Below, piece by piece: positions 16,443 through 23,953 of a DNA stretch of 64,000 nucleotides. Numbering within the stretch: the first letter of the stretch is position 1; each line of letters starts with the position of its first letter. The notes below the pieces were generated by a model. It was not told the DNA's origin. It saw only the letters and a list, made by a program, of their open reading frames with translations, and did no database searches. Position numbers and translations under genes: made by a program. Source of the stretch: MGBC131033 sp910585655 (GTDB taxonomy: Bacteria; Bacillota; Clostridia; Lachnospirales; Lachnospiraceae); NCBI GenBank assembly GCA_949502025.1, contig CATBCG010000041.1, positions 1 to 64,000 of the forward strand, given 5' to 3'.

Positions 16443-17444
16443 TTGGAGGAACGAGTCGAGGATGTACTACGAGGCTATGAGTTGGAAATATTGCGTGCTT
16501 ATCGGGTAAGGGGAGCCTATTTACTGGAGACAAGGCAGGGAACTTATCTTTATAAAAGCTATCATGGAACGGAAACAAGAGCCGGCTATGAGGCGGCGAT
16601 ACAAGGCTGCCTGGAGGAGCGTGGTTTTCCGTTGGTAGATCGTTATTTGGCAAACCGAGAGGGAGAGTTTTTAAGTTATGACGTAATGGGAGAGGCGCAT
16701 GTTGTAAAACGGTGGTTTATAGGGGAGGAGTGCAGTCTGCGGGAGCAAAAGGACGTCCGTCTGGCTGCCGGGAGACTGGCTGAGCTTCATACTGCGATGA
16801 AAGGACTGCGATCGGATCTGCCCTTTGAGGTAAAGCCACGGGACTCTCATATGGAGGAGCTGCAAAGAAGGCATCTGCGGGAACTGCAGCGAATCAAGAC
16901 CTACATACGGAACAAACGGGATCGGAATCCGTTTGAAACCCGTTATCTGCAATGCGCGGATGCTTTGTATTTGCAGGGAGAGGAAGCGGCGGAATTTCTA
17001 TCCCGTCAAAATCCGGGTCAGCTTGAAGCACAGGCAGAGAGAGAAGGAGATTTTGCGCATGGAAGCTATACATACCATAACTTGATACTGCAAAAAAACG
17101 GCGCGGCAGTAGTACAGTATGACAAAAGCTGGCTGGGATTGCAGTTATTGGATCTTTATTACCTGCTACGTAAGACTTTGGAGAAAAATGACTGGAATCT
17201 GGAAGCAGGAGAATGGGTTATGGAGGGCTATCAGGAAGCGCGCTCTTTGGCACGAGAGGAACGACAGATTTTATACGCCCTTTTATGGTTTCCAGACAAA
17301 TTTTGGAAAATTGCCAACTCTTATTACAACGGGAAAAAATCGCGTATTCCAGGCAGAAACCTGGTGAAGCTGGAGGAGTTTTTAGGACAGGAAGAGAAAC
17401 GGGAACAGTTTTTAAGCCAGGGAAGGTATCGGATTTTTTCTTAA
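16443..17444 (+). CDS. CotS-family spore coat kinase-like protein
   Basis: About 333 residues with an aminoglycoside-phosphotransferase/CotS kinase fold. The nucleotide region includes YLYKSYHG, the catalytic loop reads HGSYTYHNLIL, and VVQYDKSWLGLQLLDLYYLLRK is the metal-binding segment typical of CotS proteins. Family members sit in or help build the Bacillus/Clostridium spore coat. The start is a TTG at 16443, six bases after GGGAGGG. An upstream in-frame GTG at 16428 overlaps that ribosome site and is less likely. The biochemical substrate of CotS proteins is not established. Confidence 0.78.
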   Translation: MEERVEDVLRGYELEILRAYRVRGAYLLETRQGTYLYKSYHGTETRAGYEAAIQGCLEERGFPLVDRYLANREGEFLSYDVMGEAHVVKRWFIGEECSLREQKDVRLAAGRLAELHTAMKGLRSDLPFEVKPRDSHMEELQRRHLRELQRIKTYIRNKRDRNPFETRYLQCADALYLQGEEAAEFLSRQNPGQLEAQAEREGDFAHGSYTYHNLILQKNGAAVVQYDKSWLGLQLLDLYYLLRKTLEKNDWNLEAGEWVMEGYQEARSLAREERQILYALLWFPDKFWKIANSYYNGKKSRIPGRNLVKLEEFLGQEEKREQFLSQGRYRIFS

Positions 17445-17482
17445 ATTACTAAAAATTTACTGCGATTTCTTAGGATATAAGC

Positions 17483-17511
17483 TTGTCAAAGGAGGGGGTA
17501 TACGCTATAAT
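17483..17511 (+). promoter_or_regulatory. Sigma-A promoter of the PEGA gene
   Basis: TTGTCA (17483-17488), a 17-base spacer and a perfect TATAAT (17506-17511), about 55 bases ahead of the start codon. Confidence 0.8.
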
Positions 17512-17564
17512 ATCCGGAGAGATAGGAAATAAGCAAGGGTAGGAAGATACGAAGGAGCGATAGG

Positions 17565-19136
17565 ATGAAGAAAAAAAAGGGACTGGGGAAATGGTTTCCG
17601 GTGATGCTTTTGGTGCTGATGACAGTCGCGGCAGTCGCGACAGGGATTCATGCGGCAGGCGTGGCAAAGAGCAAGAAGCCGTCCCCTGTACCAAAGCCAG
17701 GCGGGACGGGTGCAGAGCAAAAACCTGGAAAAACAGAAGGAAACGGATCGGAAATAACTCCTAAGGGCGATCCGGTACTGGGTGTGTTGCGTAAGGTGGA
17801 CGGAGAACAAAAAACGGTAACGGTGTATCAGATAGGGAAGATGGAAGAGGTAGAGTTTTCCTATAACGGGGCGACGGAAGTGTTGACGCGGTATGGGAGC
17901 AGGGCTACCATGCTCCAGCTTTCCCCAGGGATGATCGTACAGACGATTTGCAAAGAAGGAAGCGATCGCCTTACTTATATCCGAGAGGATGACGAAAGCT
18001 GGGTATACAAAGGGATTATCAATTTGGAGATAGACAAGGCGAATTATTCGATGTCGATTGGTGATCAGAATTATCAATATGACGACCAGATTACCATAGT
18101 CAATCAAAACGAACTTGTGGATTTGCTGGATCTTTCGGAAAAAGATGTACTGACGGCTCGCGGAGTGGATGGGAAAATCTATTCCCTGGAGGTAACAGTC
18201 GGGCATGGGATGTTGGAATTTGCCCATTACGAGGACTTTGTAGGCGGCTCTATTGAAGTAGGATACGAAGTATTTGACCAGATCAAAGAAGATATGGCGT
18301 ATGTGCTGCGGGAAGGCAGCTACAAGCTGTTTATGAAGACCGGCAAGCTGGAAGTCAATAAATATATTACGATTACCCGCGGTGAAACGGTTGTCGTGGA
18401 TTTGAATGAATACCGGAACGAAGTAGGCAAAAGCGGTCAGGTGACATTTGTTTTAAACCCGAAAAATGCTGAGCTGTATTTGGACAATAAATTAGTAGAG
18501 ACAAAAGAACCTGTGGAACTAGGCTATGGAGATTATATTTTGGAAGTACGATGCGAGGGCTATGAGACTTGCTCCCGTCTGCTTTCGGTTTCTATGCCGA
18601 CACAGACCATTCGTATTGATTTGGCTGACAGCTCGACCAATACCTCAGATGGTTCCTTATCTGATTTGAACCCAGATGGATCCGGCTCCGAAGGCAATGA
18701 TAATTCGGGCGGCGGAACCGGTTCAGACTTTAATCCATCAGACGACAGAGAGGATGAGAACCCAGATGAAGACGAACTGGATGATGATTGGGAAAATGAG
18801 GATGATATCATTGAGATTGGCGATGAGGATACTTCTGACGAGGTAGATGACCCAGATGATTCCGATAGCTCAAATGATGTGTCCGGAGACGATTCTGGCG
18901 CCAATAAAGGGGAAGTAATGCCAGGTTTGTATATCATGGTACAAAAGCCTGAGGGAGCTTCTGTTTACTTTGACGGCACCTATGTAGGAGTGGCGCCCGT
19001 GCAGATGGACAAGGTGACAGGGGAGCATCAGATTACTCTGCGCCGGGACGGTTATATCAGTAAAACTTATACAATTGAAGTAGAAAAAGACAGCGATAAC
19101 GCGGTTTACAGTTTCCCGAACCTGACAAAGGAGTAA
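17565..19136 (+). CDS. Membrane-anchored PEGA-domain protein
   Basis: 523 residues. Short basic N-terminus, then one membrane helix (about 10-28). The long extracellular part contains beta-rich repeats (about 60-280), a first PEGA domain near 290-345 (VTFVLNPKNAELYLDNKLVE), an extremely acidic Asp/Glu/Ser linker from about 350 to 450, and a second PEGA domain near 453-518 (SVYFDGTYVGVAP). PEGA domains are surface or wall-associated modules of uncertain function. It has its own strong promoter and probably shares a transcript with the small lipoprotein 67 bases downstream. Confidence 0.82.
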   Translation: MKKKKGLGKWFPVMLLVLMTVAAVATGIHAAGVAKSKKPSPVPKPGGTGAEQKPGKTEGNGSEITPKGDPVLGVLRKVDGEQKTVTVYQIGKMEEVEFSYNGATEVLTRYGSRATMLQLSPGMIVQTICKEGSDRLTYIREDDESWVYKGIINLEIDKANYSMSIGDQNYQYDDQITIVNQNELVDLLDLSEKDVLTARGVDGKIYSLEVTVGHGMLEFAHYEDFVGGSIEVGYEVFDQIKEDMAYVLREGSYKLFMKTGKLEVNKYITITRGETVVVDLNEYRNEVGKSGQVTFVLNPKNAELYLDNKLVETKEPVELGYGDYILEVRCEGYETCSRLLSVSMPTQTIRIDLADSSTNTSDGSLSDLNPDGSGSEGNDNSGGGTGSDFNPSDDREDENPDEDELDDDWENEDDIIEIGDEDTSDEVDDPDDSDSSNDVSGDDSGANKGEVMPGLYIMVQKPEGASVYFDGTYVGVAPVQMDKVTGEHQITLRRDGYISKTYTIEVEKDSDNAVYSFPNLTKE

Positions 19137-19203
19137 CAGTTCCGCAGGAATATCTGAACCGATTTCTTCATACATTGGTAAAAACAGAGGATTAGGAGAG
19201 GAT

Positions 19204-19614
19204 ATGAGAAGAATACTGTTGCTCTGTCTGCTGTCTGTGGCAGCGATCGGTCTGCTGTCGGGATGCAGTCTGAAAAAGGAGGCAACCGAAAAGACGGCAG
19301 ATTTGGATTTTACGATAGTAGCCGACCAGGATATCCCAAAAGAGTTTCAAAGCGTTCTGGAAGAGAAAAAGCAGAACCCGATGACGCTGACGTTTTTGGC
19401 TCAGGACGGACTATACCTGGCGGTAGGTTATGGGACGCAAAAGACGACCGGCTATAGTATCGGAGTAGAAGCCTTATACCTGACGGAAAACGGGATTTGC
19501 CTGGATACCACGTTGATTGGTCCGGCAAAGGGGGAAAAGGTGACAGAGACAGAAAGCTGGCCGTATATTGTGATTAAAACGGAACGCCGGGAAGAGGATG
19601 TGACGTTTCAGTAG
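19204..19614 (+). CDS. PrcB-domain lipoprotein
   Basis: 136 residues. The signal peptide ends in LLSGC (lipobox Cys near residue 21). The mature part matches the PrcB C-terminal domain: a strand with GYGTQKTTGYSIGVEAL, then LIGPAKGEKVTETESWPY and a final VIKT strand. PrcB-like domains accompany extracellular proteases in spirochaetes, but in Firmicutes they occur as stand-alone lipoproteins. The ribosome site AGGAGAGG precedes the ATG. Confidence 0.75.
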   Translation: MRRILLLCLLSVAAIGLLSGCSLKKEATEKTADLDFTIVADQDIPKEFQSVLEEKKQNPMTLTFLAQDGLYLAVGYGTQKTTGYSIGVEALYLTENGICLDTTLIGPAKGEKVTETESWPYIVIKTERREEDVTFQ

Positions 19615-19624
19615 GAAAAGTTTA

Positions 19625-19642
19625 ATAAAATGATATATCATT
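19625..19642 (+). terminator. Weak hairpin after the PrcB-like gene
   Basis: AAAATGAT/ATCATTTT forms an A/T-rich perfect stem just after the stop codon. It is weak as a terminator. Confidence 0.4.
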
Positions 19643-19773
19643 TTATGACTCATGCTCCTCCTTTTGGGCGAAAAAAAGACGCATGATTTACATTTACTGT
19701 TTCATATATTTAAGCCATAAAGGAATTTATTAAAAAAATATACCTGACTAGGAAGAATAAGAGCAAAAATTTC

Positions 19774-19802
19774 TTGCTTCTTATGGCTGGATATGTTATA
19801 GT
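19774..19802 (+). promoter_or_regulatory. Promoter of the antisense (antitoxin) RNA
   Basis: TTGCTT (19774-19779), a 17-base spacer and TATAGT (19797-19802), pointing right toward the 3' end of the convergent small toxin gene. Confidence 0.7.
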
Positions 19803-19808
19803 AAATAT

Positions 19809-19918
19809 AGAAAAGGGAAAGCCATAGAAGTGGCTCTACCCCATTTCATAAACGACTAAAACCCTCCGAAAGGGGTAAGCCGTCAACTATTTGTGGTAGT
19901 TGGCGGCTATTTTCTTTT
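19809..19918 (+). ncRNA. Candidate type I antitoxin RNA
   Basis: A predicted transcript of about 110 bases from the promoter at 19774-19802 to a strong hairpin (AGCCGTCAACTA 19878-19889 with TAGTTGGCGGCT 19897-19908) and the T-rich tract ATTTTCTTTT. It has no plausible ORF. It is antisense to the 3' untranslated part and the last codons of the 31-residue peptide gene on the other strand, like RatA against txpA. Its first bases resemble the 5' leader of the toxin mRNA (GGGAAA-GCCATAGA versus GGGAAACCATAGA). Confidence 0.65.
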
Positions 19919-20002
19919 GTCCTTAAGAATCTGATAAAGCAGACTAATAAGGGCAACAATGAATGTGCAGAATAGTAATAAATCCTGATAAGTAACATAC
20001 AT
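19907..20002 (-). CDS. Small hydrophobic peptide, holin-like type I toxin
   Basis: A 31-residue ORF starting MYVTYQDLLLFCTF: one hydrophobic helix, then a basic end (ILKDKRK). This is the TxpA/holin-like toxin pattern: a short aromatic head, one membrane span and a Lys/Arg tail. Its ribosome site GAGGG lies seven bases before the ATG and is locked in a CCCTCAT/ATGAGGG hairpin (20010-20025), a usual translational brake in type I toxins. A promoter lies about 150 bases upstream, and an antisense RNA gene faces its 3' end. It would insert in the cell membrane if translated. The peptide is identified by pattern only. Confidence 0.75.
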   Translation of the reverse strand: MYVTYQDLLLFCTFIVALISLLYQILKDKRK

Positions 20003-20123
20003 TGTATAGCCCTCATTTATGAGGGGGTCCCTCCCTTTCTTTCGTCTGGAGGGCATTTACATACCCTCCGAGTAAAAAAGAGGGGTAAAGCCGCCTTTGG
20101 CTCTATGGTTTCCCTATGTAAGT

Positions 20124-20152
20124 AATATAACACATTTCCTGATATTTGGCAA
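20124..20152 (-). promoter_or_regulatory. Promoter of the small toxin mRNA
   Basis: On the minus strand: TTGCCA (20152-20147), a 17-base spacer and TATATT (20129-20124). It gives a leader of about 115 bases with several stems before the toxin start. Confidence 0.7.
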
Positions 20153-20222
20153 TATTCTTTTCGTTTTTGTAATAAAACAAGCGGTTGTGGAAGAACTAAA
20201 TCCAGAAAATCAATAGTAAGAT

Positions 20223-20236
20223 CATATTGCAATATG
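20223..20236. promoter_or_regulatory. 14-bp perfect palindrome
   Basis: CATATTGCAATATG lies in the region upstream of both the toxin promoter and the recombinase promoter. It could be an operator or a recombinase-binding site; there is no further support. Confidence 0.35.
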
Positions 20237-20328
20237 TAAAGTTCGCACAGATATATGTTTTGAACGAGCCCTTTTCTTGCAAGACGTTTTCAACGTGAGA
20301 TGTTATTATAAAAAATTTTATTTGAAAT

Positions 20329-20358
20329 TTGGACATTGTAAAAAAAATCTGCTATAAT
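20329..20358 (+). promoter_or_regulatory. Promoter of the serine recombinase
   Basis: TTGGAC (20329-20334), an 18-base spacer and TATAAT (20353-20358). It leaves a structured leader of about 75 bases before the coding region. Confidence 0.7.
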
Positions 20359-20439
20359 AAATTTCGGCACTTTTGAAAGGCCGCGAAACTGGCTGACGCG
20401 CTTAAAGTATGATATTGTCTGGCATCACAAGAAGGAGGA

Positions 20440-21060
20440 GTGATCACCATTTCAACGAATACGTATGGCTACGTCCGAGTCAGCACTCGTGAGCAAAACG
20501 AAGGGCGACAGTTAATCGCGATGGCGGAATTGTCTGTCCCGGCAAAAAATATTTTTCTGGATAAGCAGTCCGGCAAAGATTTTGAACGACCCCAATATAA
20601 GAGACTGGTAAATAAGTTAAAGCCGGATGATTTGCTTTATATTAAAAGCATCGACCGTTTAGGACGCAACTATGAGGAAATTTTAGAACAGTGGCGTGTT
20701 TTGACGAAGGAAAAGCAGATTGATATCGTGGTGCTGGATATGCCTCTATTAGATACCAGGCGGGGAAAGGATTTGATGGGAACCTTTCTTAGCGATATCG
20801 TTTTGCAGGTATTGTCCTTTGTAGCTGAAAATGAGCGGGCTAATATCCGCCAGAGGCAGGCAGAGGGGATTGCAGCCGCCAAAGCAAGAGGCGTACGCTT
20901 TGGCAGGCCGCCCAGACCTCTTCCAGAAAATTATTACAGCGCTTACCAACGTTGGAAGTCAGGAAGCATCACCGGGACAGCGGCAGCAAAAGAATGTGGG
21001 ATGCCCTTATCTACGTTTCGCTACCAAGCTGAACTTTTTGAAAAGGCCGGAATATTATAA
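20440..21060 (+). CDS. Serine recombinase (resolvase/invertase family, Hin-like)
   Basis: About 206 residues. The catalytic domain has YGYVRVSTREQNEGRQ with the nucleophile serine in VST, IKSIDRLGRNYEEI (catalytic arginines) and the long E helix (FVAENERANIRQRQAEGI). A C-terminal helix-turn-helix of Hin/resolvase type follows a GRPPRP linker. The size matches DNA invertases rather than large serine integrases. The start is odd: AAGGAGGAG runs straight into GTG 20440, and the better-spaced in-frame codon is an ATT at 20449, so initiation may be weak. The gene ends inside the left inverted repeat/terminator of the predicted switch, which I infer it inverts. Confidence 0.88.
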   Translation: MITISTNTYGYVRVSTREQNEGRQLIAMAELSVPAKNIFLDKQSGKDFERPQYKRLVNKLKPDDLLYIKSIDRLGRNYEEILEQWRVLTKEKQIDIVVLDMPLLDTRRGKDLMGTFLSDIVLQVLSFVAENERANIRQRQAEGIAAAKARGVRFGRPPRPLPENYYSAYQRWKSGSITGTAAAKECGMPLSTFRYQAELFEKAGIL

Positions 21061-21105
21061 AGGCGTATTTACAGAAATGTGTACTTTTCTGTAAATACGC
21101 CTTTT
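21060..21105 (+). terminator. Recombinase terminator, overlapping the left crossover site
   Basis: An 18-bp stem: AAGGCGTATTTACAGAAA pairs with TTTTCTGTAAATACGCCTT, followed by TTTT. The right arm lies inside the predicted invertible segment, so inversion would break this terminator. Confidence 0.85.
21066..21093 (+). repeat. Left inverted repeat (predicted crossover site IR-L)
   Basis: 28 bp, matching the reverse complement of 21394-21421 at 24 positions, including an unbroken 15-base core GTGTACTTTTCTGTA (21079-21093). The site itself is dyad-symmetric (TATTTACAGAAA against TTTCTGTAAATA around GTGTAC), as crossover sites of Hin-type recombinases are. Confidence 0.8.
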
Positions 21106-21108
21106 CTA

Positions 21109-21127
21109 TATCATAGGAAAGTTCTCC
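21109..21127 (+). repeat. Terminator-associated motif, copy 2
   Basis: TATCATAGGAAAGTTCTCC, one base different from the copies at 122-140 and 37628-37646. It lies directly behind the recombinase terminator T-run. Confidence 0.7.
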
Positions 21128-21167
21128 GAACTCCAGTTCGTGGAATTCTTTTTCGTATCTTAAAATC

Positions 21168-21196
21168 ATCATACAACAAAATGATTTGATTTTCAA
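21168..21196 (-). promoter_or_regulatory. Strong promoter inside the invertible segment, facing left
   Basis: On the minus strand: TTGAAA (21196-21191), exactly 17 bases, then TATGAT (21173-21168). In this orientation it transcribes only about 100 bases into the terminator. No gene lies in its path. Confidence 0.75.
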
Positions 21197-21393
21197 GGGG
21201 AGATTATCGAAAAATAGGCGATATCTATCACTCATCTGTAACCGCATTGTTATCCTGTATTATGATATTTAGTATTTTTCGTCGGGAGTGTGTAAGATAA
21301 CCAGTTTTTTATAAGAGTATTTGCATATTGGAGTAAATAGAATCCAATTTTTTGTCTATTTGCCATGTCAGAGAAAGAGCCAAAATTTTTGCC

Positions 21394-21421
21394 TACAGAA
21401 AAGTACACTATTTAGTAAATA
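21394..21421 (-). repeat. Right inverted repeat (predicted crossover site IR-R)
   Basis: 28 bp, including TACAGAAAAGTACAC (21394-21408), the exact reverse complement of the core in IR-L. It ends 17 bases before the preferred start codon of the AP2-domain gene. Confidence 0.8.
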
Positions 21422-21438
21422 TCAAAGAAGTGAGCAAA

Positions 21439-22311
21439 TTGATAGTATCATCTTATAAGCAAGAACAGCAAAAACAACGAATTGGTATCGGCTACCAGGT
21501 AGGCAGACTTACCGTGACGGCTCCTACAAAGCAGCGTAAAAACGGATATATGGTTTGGCTTTGCCGCTGTACCTGCGGCAGTGAGCTATCCCTGGACACT
21601 CGTTGCCTGCGGAGAGGAGCCGTCACGGACTGCGGCTGCATTTCCAAAGTAAAACCAAGACAGAAGGACATTTCCGGACAGCGTTTTGGGAAGCTGGTGG
21701 CAATAGAGCCGGCAGGAGGGACTTCCAAAGGCTCTGTGATTTGGCGGTGCCGGTGTGATTGCGGAGGCGAGGTTTGTACGCCGCTTCACCAGTTGACGGC
21801 AGGCTATAGAAAAAGCTGCGGCTGCCTGAGCCATCCGGCAAGAAAAGACTATGTAGGAAAGCGGTTTGGTCGTTTGATGGTGACGGCTTACGCCGGAAAA
21901 CAAAATGGGATGCACCGATGGAGGTGTGTTTGCGACTGCGGAACCGAAACCGTGGTTGGTCAGACGCTGCTCCAGACAGGAAAGACAAAAAGCTGCGGCT
22001 GTCTTCAGTCCGAAATCTACAAGGATAATTTAAAGCTGATCGACGGAACTTCGGTGACGATTTTAGAGACCAGCAGGAAAAAAATCCGTGCAAGCAATAC
22101 CAGCGGTCATACTGGGGTGTACCGTGATCGGAAACGGAATAAATGGGTGGCGCAGATTTGTTTTAAGGGCAAGACCTATTATTTAGGCTCTTACGCCAAG
22201 CAAGAGGATGCCGTCCGCGCACGCAGACAGGGAGAAGAAATGTATGAGGAATTTCTCGCCTGGTATTATGAACAGCATCCACACACGAAAGCGCCGCCGT
22301 CAGATGAGTAA
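21439..22311 (+). CDS. AP2-domain DNA-binding protein with repeated CxC/CGC zinc-ribbon-like modules
   Basis: About 290 residues from a TTG start that follows a GAAGTGAG ribosome site; the open frame extends upstream to 21352 but lacks a good site there and would cross IR-R. It has three successive modules of about 55-60 residues with the pattern G-x-x-[FV]-G-x-L then W-x-C-x-C-x-C-G and a closing CGC, followed by an AP2/ERF-like C-terminal domain (SGHTGVYRDRKRNKWVAQI...KTYYLGSYAKQEDAVRA). This architecture occurs with mobile or homing elements and as regulators. As the first gene after the predicted invertible promoter it may regulate the exopolysaccharide operon. Confidence 0.75.
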   Translation: MIVSSYKQEQQKQRIGIGYQVGRLTVTAPTKQRKNGYMVWLCRCTCGSELSLDTRCLRRGAVTDCGCISKVKPRQKDISGQRFGKLVAIEPAGGTSKGSVIWRCRCDCGGEVCTPLHQLTAGYRKSCGCLSHPARKDYVGKRFGRLMVTAYAGKQNGMHRWRCVCDCGTETVVGQTLLQTGKTKSCGCLQSEIYKDNLKLIDGTSVTILETSRKKIRASNTSGHTGVYRDRKRNKWVAQICFKGKTYYLGSYAKQEDAVRARRQGEEMYEEFLAWYYEQHPHTKAPPSDE

Positions 22312-22339
22312 AAAAAGAAAACGGAGGTGTCAGAATGAG

Positions 22340-22963
22340 ATGGTAATATGGCGTAAGCGGCTTTATTTGCGGATAAAACGAATACAGGATATTTTGCTGT
22401 CGGCGCTTTTGCTGACAGTGTTATCGCCGTTTTTGGCGTTCATTGCCTTGGCGGTAGTTTTCGACGATCCTCATGGAAGCCCGATTTTTATTCAGACCCG
22501 TTGCGGGCAGAAAGGCAAAGAATTCCGGCTTTATAAATTCCGTACAATGTATATGGGGGCAGAGCAGCGATTGAAAGAATTGCTGCCTTATAATGAAATG
22601 GTAGGGCCTGCTTTTAAAATCCGAAACGATCCGAGGATTACCCGGTTAGGGCGTCTTCTCCGTGCCTCTGGGATAGACGAGTTACCGCAGCTTGTCAATG
22701 TCTTAAAAGGGGATATGTCTATTGTAGGGCCACGTCCCCCTCTTCCAAGAGAAGTCGCAAAATATACTGCCTATCAGCGGCGGAGGCTGGAGGTTAAGCC
22801 GGGACTTACCTGCTTTTGGCAGGTACATCCTGCCAGAAACAGCCTGGATTTTGATTCCTGGGTAAAGCTTGATTTGCGTTATATCAAGGAGCAAAGCTGG
22901 TGGTTGGATTGGAAGTTGATTTTTTTGACGGTAGGGGCAATGATTAGGAGAGAAGGGCTATAA
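22340..22963 (+). CDS. Initiating sugar transferase (polyprenyl-phosphate glycosyl-1-phosphate transferase)
   Basis: 207 residues of the small monotopic bacterial sugar transferase type. It has an N-terminal re-entrant membrane helix (DILLSALLLTVLSPFLAFIAL), the basic motif LYKFRTM, RITRLGRLLRASGIDELPQL with the catalytic Asp-Glu pair, and MSIVGPRPPLPREV and KPGLTCFWQV. It transfers a sugar-1-phosphate to undecaprenyl phosphate at the inner face of the membrane, which starts repeat-unit synthesis. I start at ATG 22340 behind CGGAGGTG; the longer open frame overlaps the AP2 gene. It is the first dedicated exopolysaccharide gene. Confidence 0.9.
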   Translation: MVIWRKRLYLRIKRIQDILLSALLLTVLSPFLAFIALAVVFDDPHGSPIFIQTRCGQKGKEFRLYKFRTMYMGAEQRLKELLPYNEMVGPAFKIRNDPRITRLGRLLRASGIDELPQLVNVLKGDMSIVGPRPPLPREVAKYTAYQRRRLEVKPGLTCFWQVHPARNSLDFDSWVKLDLRYIKEQSWWLDWKLIFLTVGAMIRREGL

Positions 22964-22990
22964 GAACAGATTAGACAAGGAGGAAGAACG

Positions 22991-23929
22991 ATGCAGGAAC
23001 AGATAAAGGAAAACGAGGAGACAGGACAGAACGGGCAAGAGGAGAGTCCCAAAAAACAAATCAGAAAGAAAAAGCAACGAAGATGGTTGAGATGGTTGAT
23101 TGGATGCGTACTTTGTATCGCAGCTATTCTGTTGGTAAGCGCGCCTTTTTTACTCTCCGATGAATTGGAGCTGACCTTTTATCATCTTTATTCTCCGAAA
23201 ATAACCGGCGCCGAGAATACAAGAGTGGTTGTATTGTCTGATTTACATAACCGGGAATTTGGACCGGAAAACATAGAACTGGTGGAACAGATTGCGCTCC
23301 TAAAGCCAGACCTTATTGCAGTGGCAGGGGATATGGTCAATGCAGACGAGGAAACCTTAGACGTTATTTTAACCTTGTGCCGTCAGTTGGTGGAGATTGC
23401 TCCGGTATACTACAGCCCAGGCAATCATGAAAGCAATTTGCTTTATGAAAAGGGCAGTCCTTTAGAAGAGCTGTTATTGGAAGAGGGAGTCCATGTAATG
23501 GTCAACCGGGCAGAGGAGATAACGATCCATAAAAATAAGTTTATCATTGGGAGTTTGACTACTTCTGTAGAAGGTTATGAGGAATATGGCGCTGCCTTTA
23601 TAGAGGAATATGAGAAAAGCAATGCGTTTAAGCTTCTGATTGCCCATTATCCAAGTCTTTATTATGAGGTACTGGCAGAGAAAGAAATTGATCTTGGAAT
23701 CTGCGGTCATTACCACGGAGGGCAGATTCGTCTTCCGTTTGTAGGGGGTCTGTATCATGGCGATGTTGGATTTTTCCCGAAATACAACAGCGGGATGTAC
23801 CGGCTGCCGCATAGTACGATTTTTGTTTCGCGGGGAATGGGAAATCATAGTTTGATTCCGCGGATCAACAACCGTCCTGAACTGGCTGTCATTGATATCA
23901 ACGGTCGCCAGGAAATAGACGCTCAGTAA
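22991..23929 (+). CDS. Membrane-anchored metallophosphoesterase
   Basis: 312 residues. A charged cytoplasmic head (1-32), one membrane helix (about 33-53), then a calcineurin-like domain outside the membrane with all motifs: LSDLHN (DxH), AVAGDMVN (GDxxN), SPGNHES (GNHE) and GHYHGGQIRLP. It resembles YkuE/LpxH-type phosphoesterases that act on lipid-linked or diphosphate substrates. In this operon it could remove phosphate from undecaprenyl diphosphate or a lipid-linked sugar; that is inferred from context only. The ribosome site AAGGAGG is strong. Confidence 0.85.
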   Translation: MQEQIKENEETGQNGQEESPKKQIRKKKQRRWLRWLIGCVLCIAAILLVSAPFLLSDELELTFYHLYSPKITGAENTRVVVLSDLHNREFGPENIELVEQIALLKPDLIAVAGDMVNADEETLDVILTLCRQLVEIAPVYYSPGNHESNLLYEKGSPLEELLLEEGVHVMVNRAEEITIHKNKFIIGSLTTSVEGYEEYGAAFIEEYEKSNAFKLLIAHYPSLYYEVLAEKEIDLGICGHYHGGQIRLPFVGGLYHGDVGFFPKYNSGMYRLPHSTIFVSRGMGNHSLIPRINNRPELAVIDINGRQEIDAQ

Positions 23930-23953
23930 GTATGCCAAAGGAGGGAAGGAAAC

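Larger units (their letters stand above)
21094..21393. other. Predicted invertible promoter segment
   Basis: A 300-base non-coding segment between 28-bp inverted repeats, directly behind a serine recombinase gene and ahead of the exopolysaccharide operon. It contains a strong minus-strand promoter now facing the recombinase terminator (21196-21168) and a weaker plus-strand candidate (TTGTTA 21247-21252, 17 bases, TAGTAT 21270-21275). In the flipped state the strong promoter would face the AP2 gene and the terminator would lose one arm. The present orientation is therefore predicted OFF or low. Confidence 0.7.

Noticed and set aside
20359..20431. Leader of the recombinase as a c-di-GMP-I riboswitch
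   Set aside because: It has GCGAAACTGG-TGACGC-like bits, but the conserved GGCAAA and ACGCAAAGC segments are missing. A covariance search would be needed.
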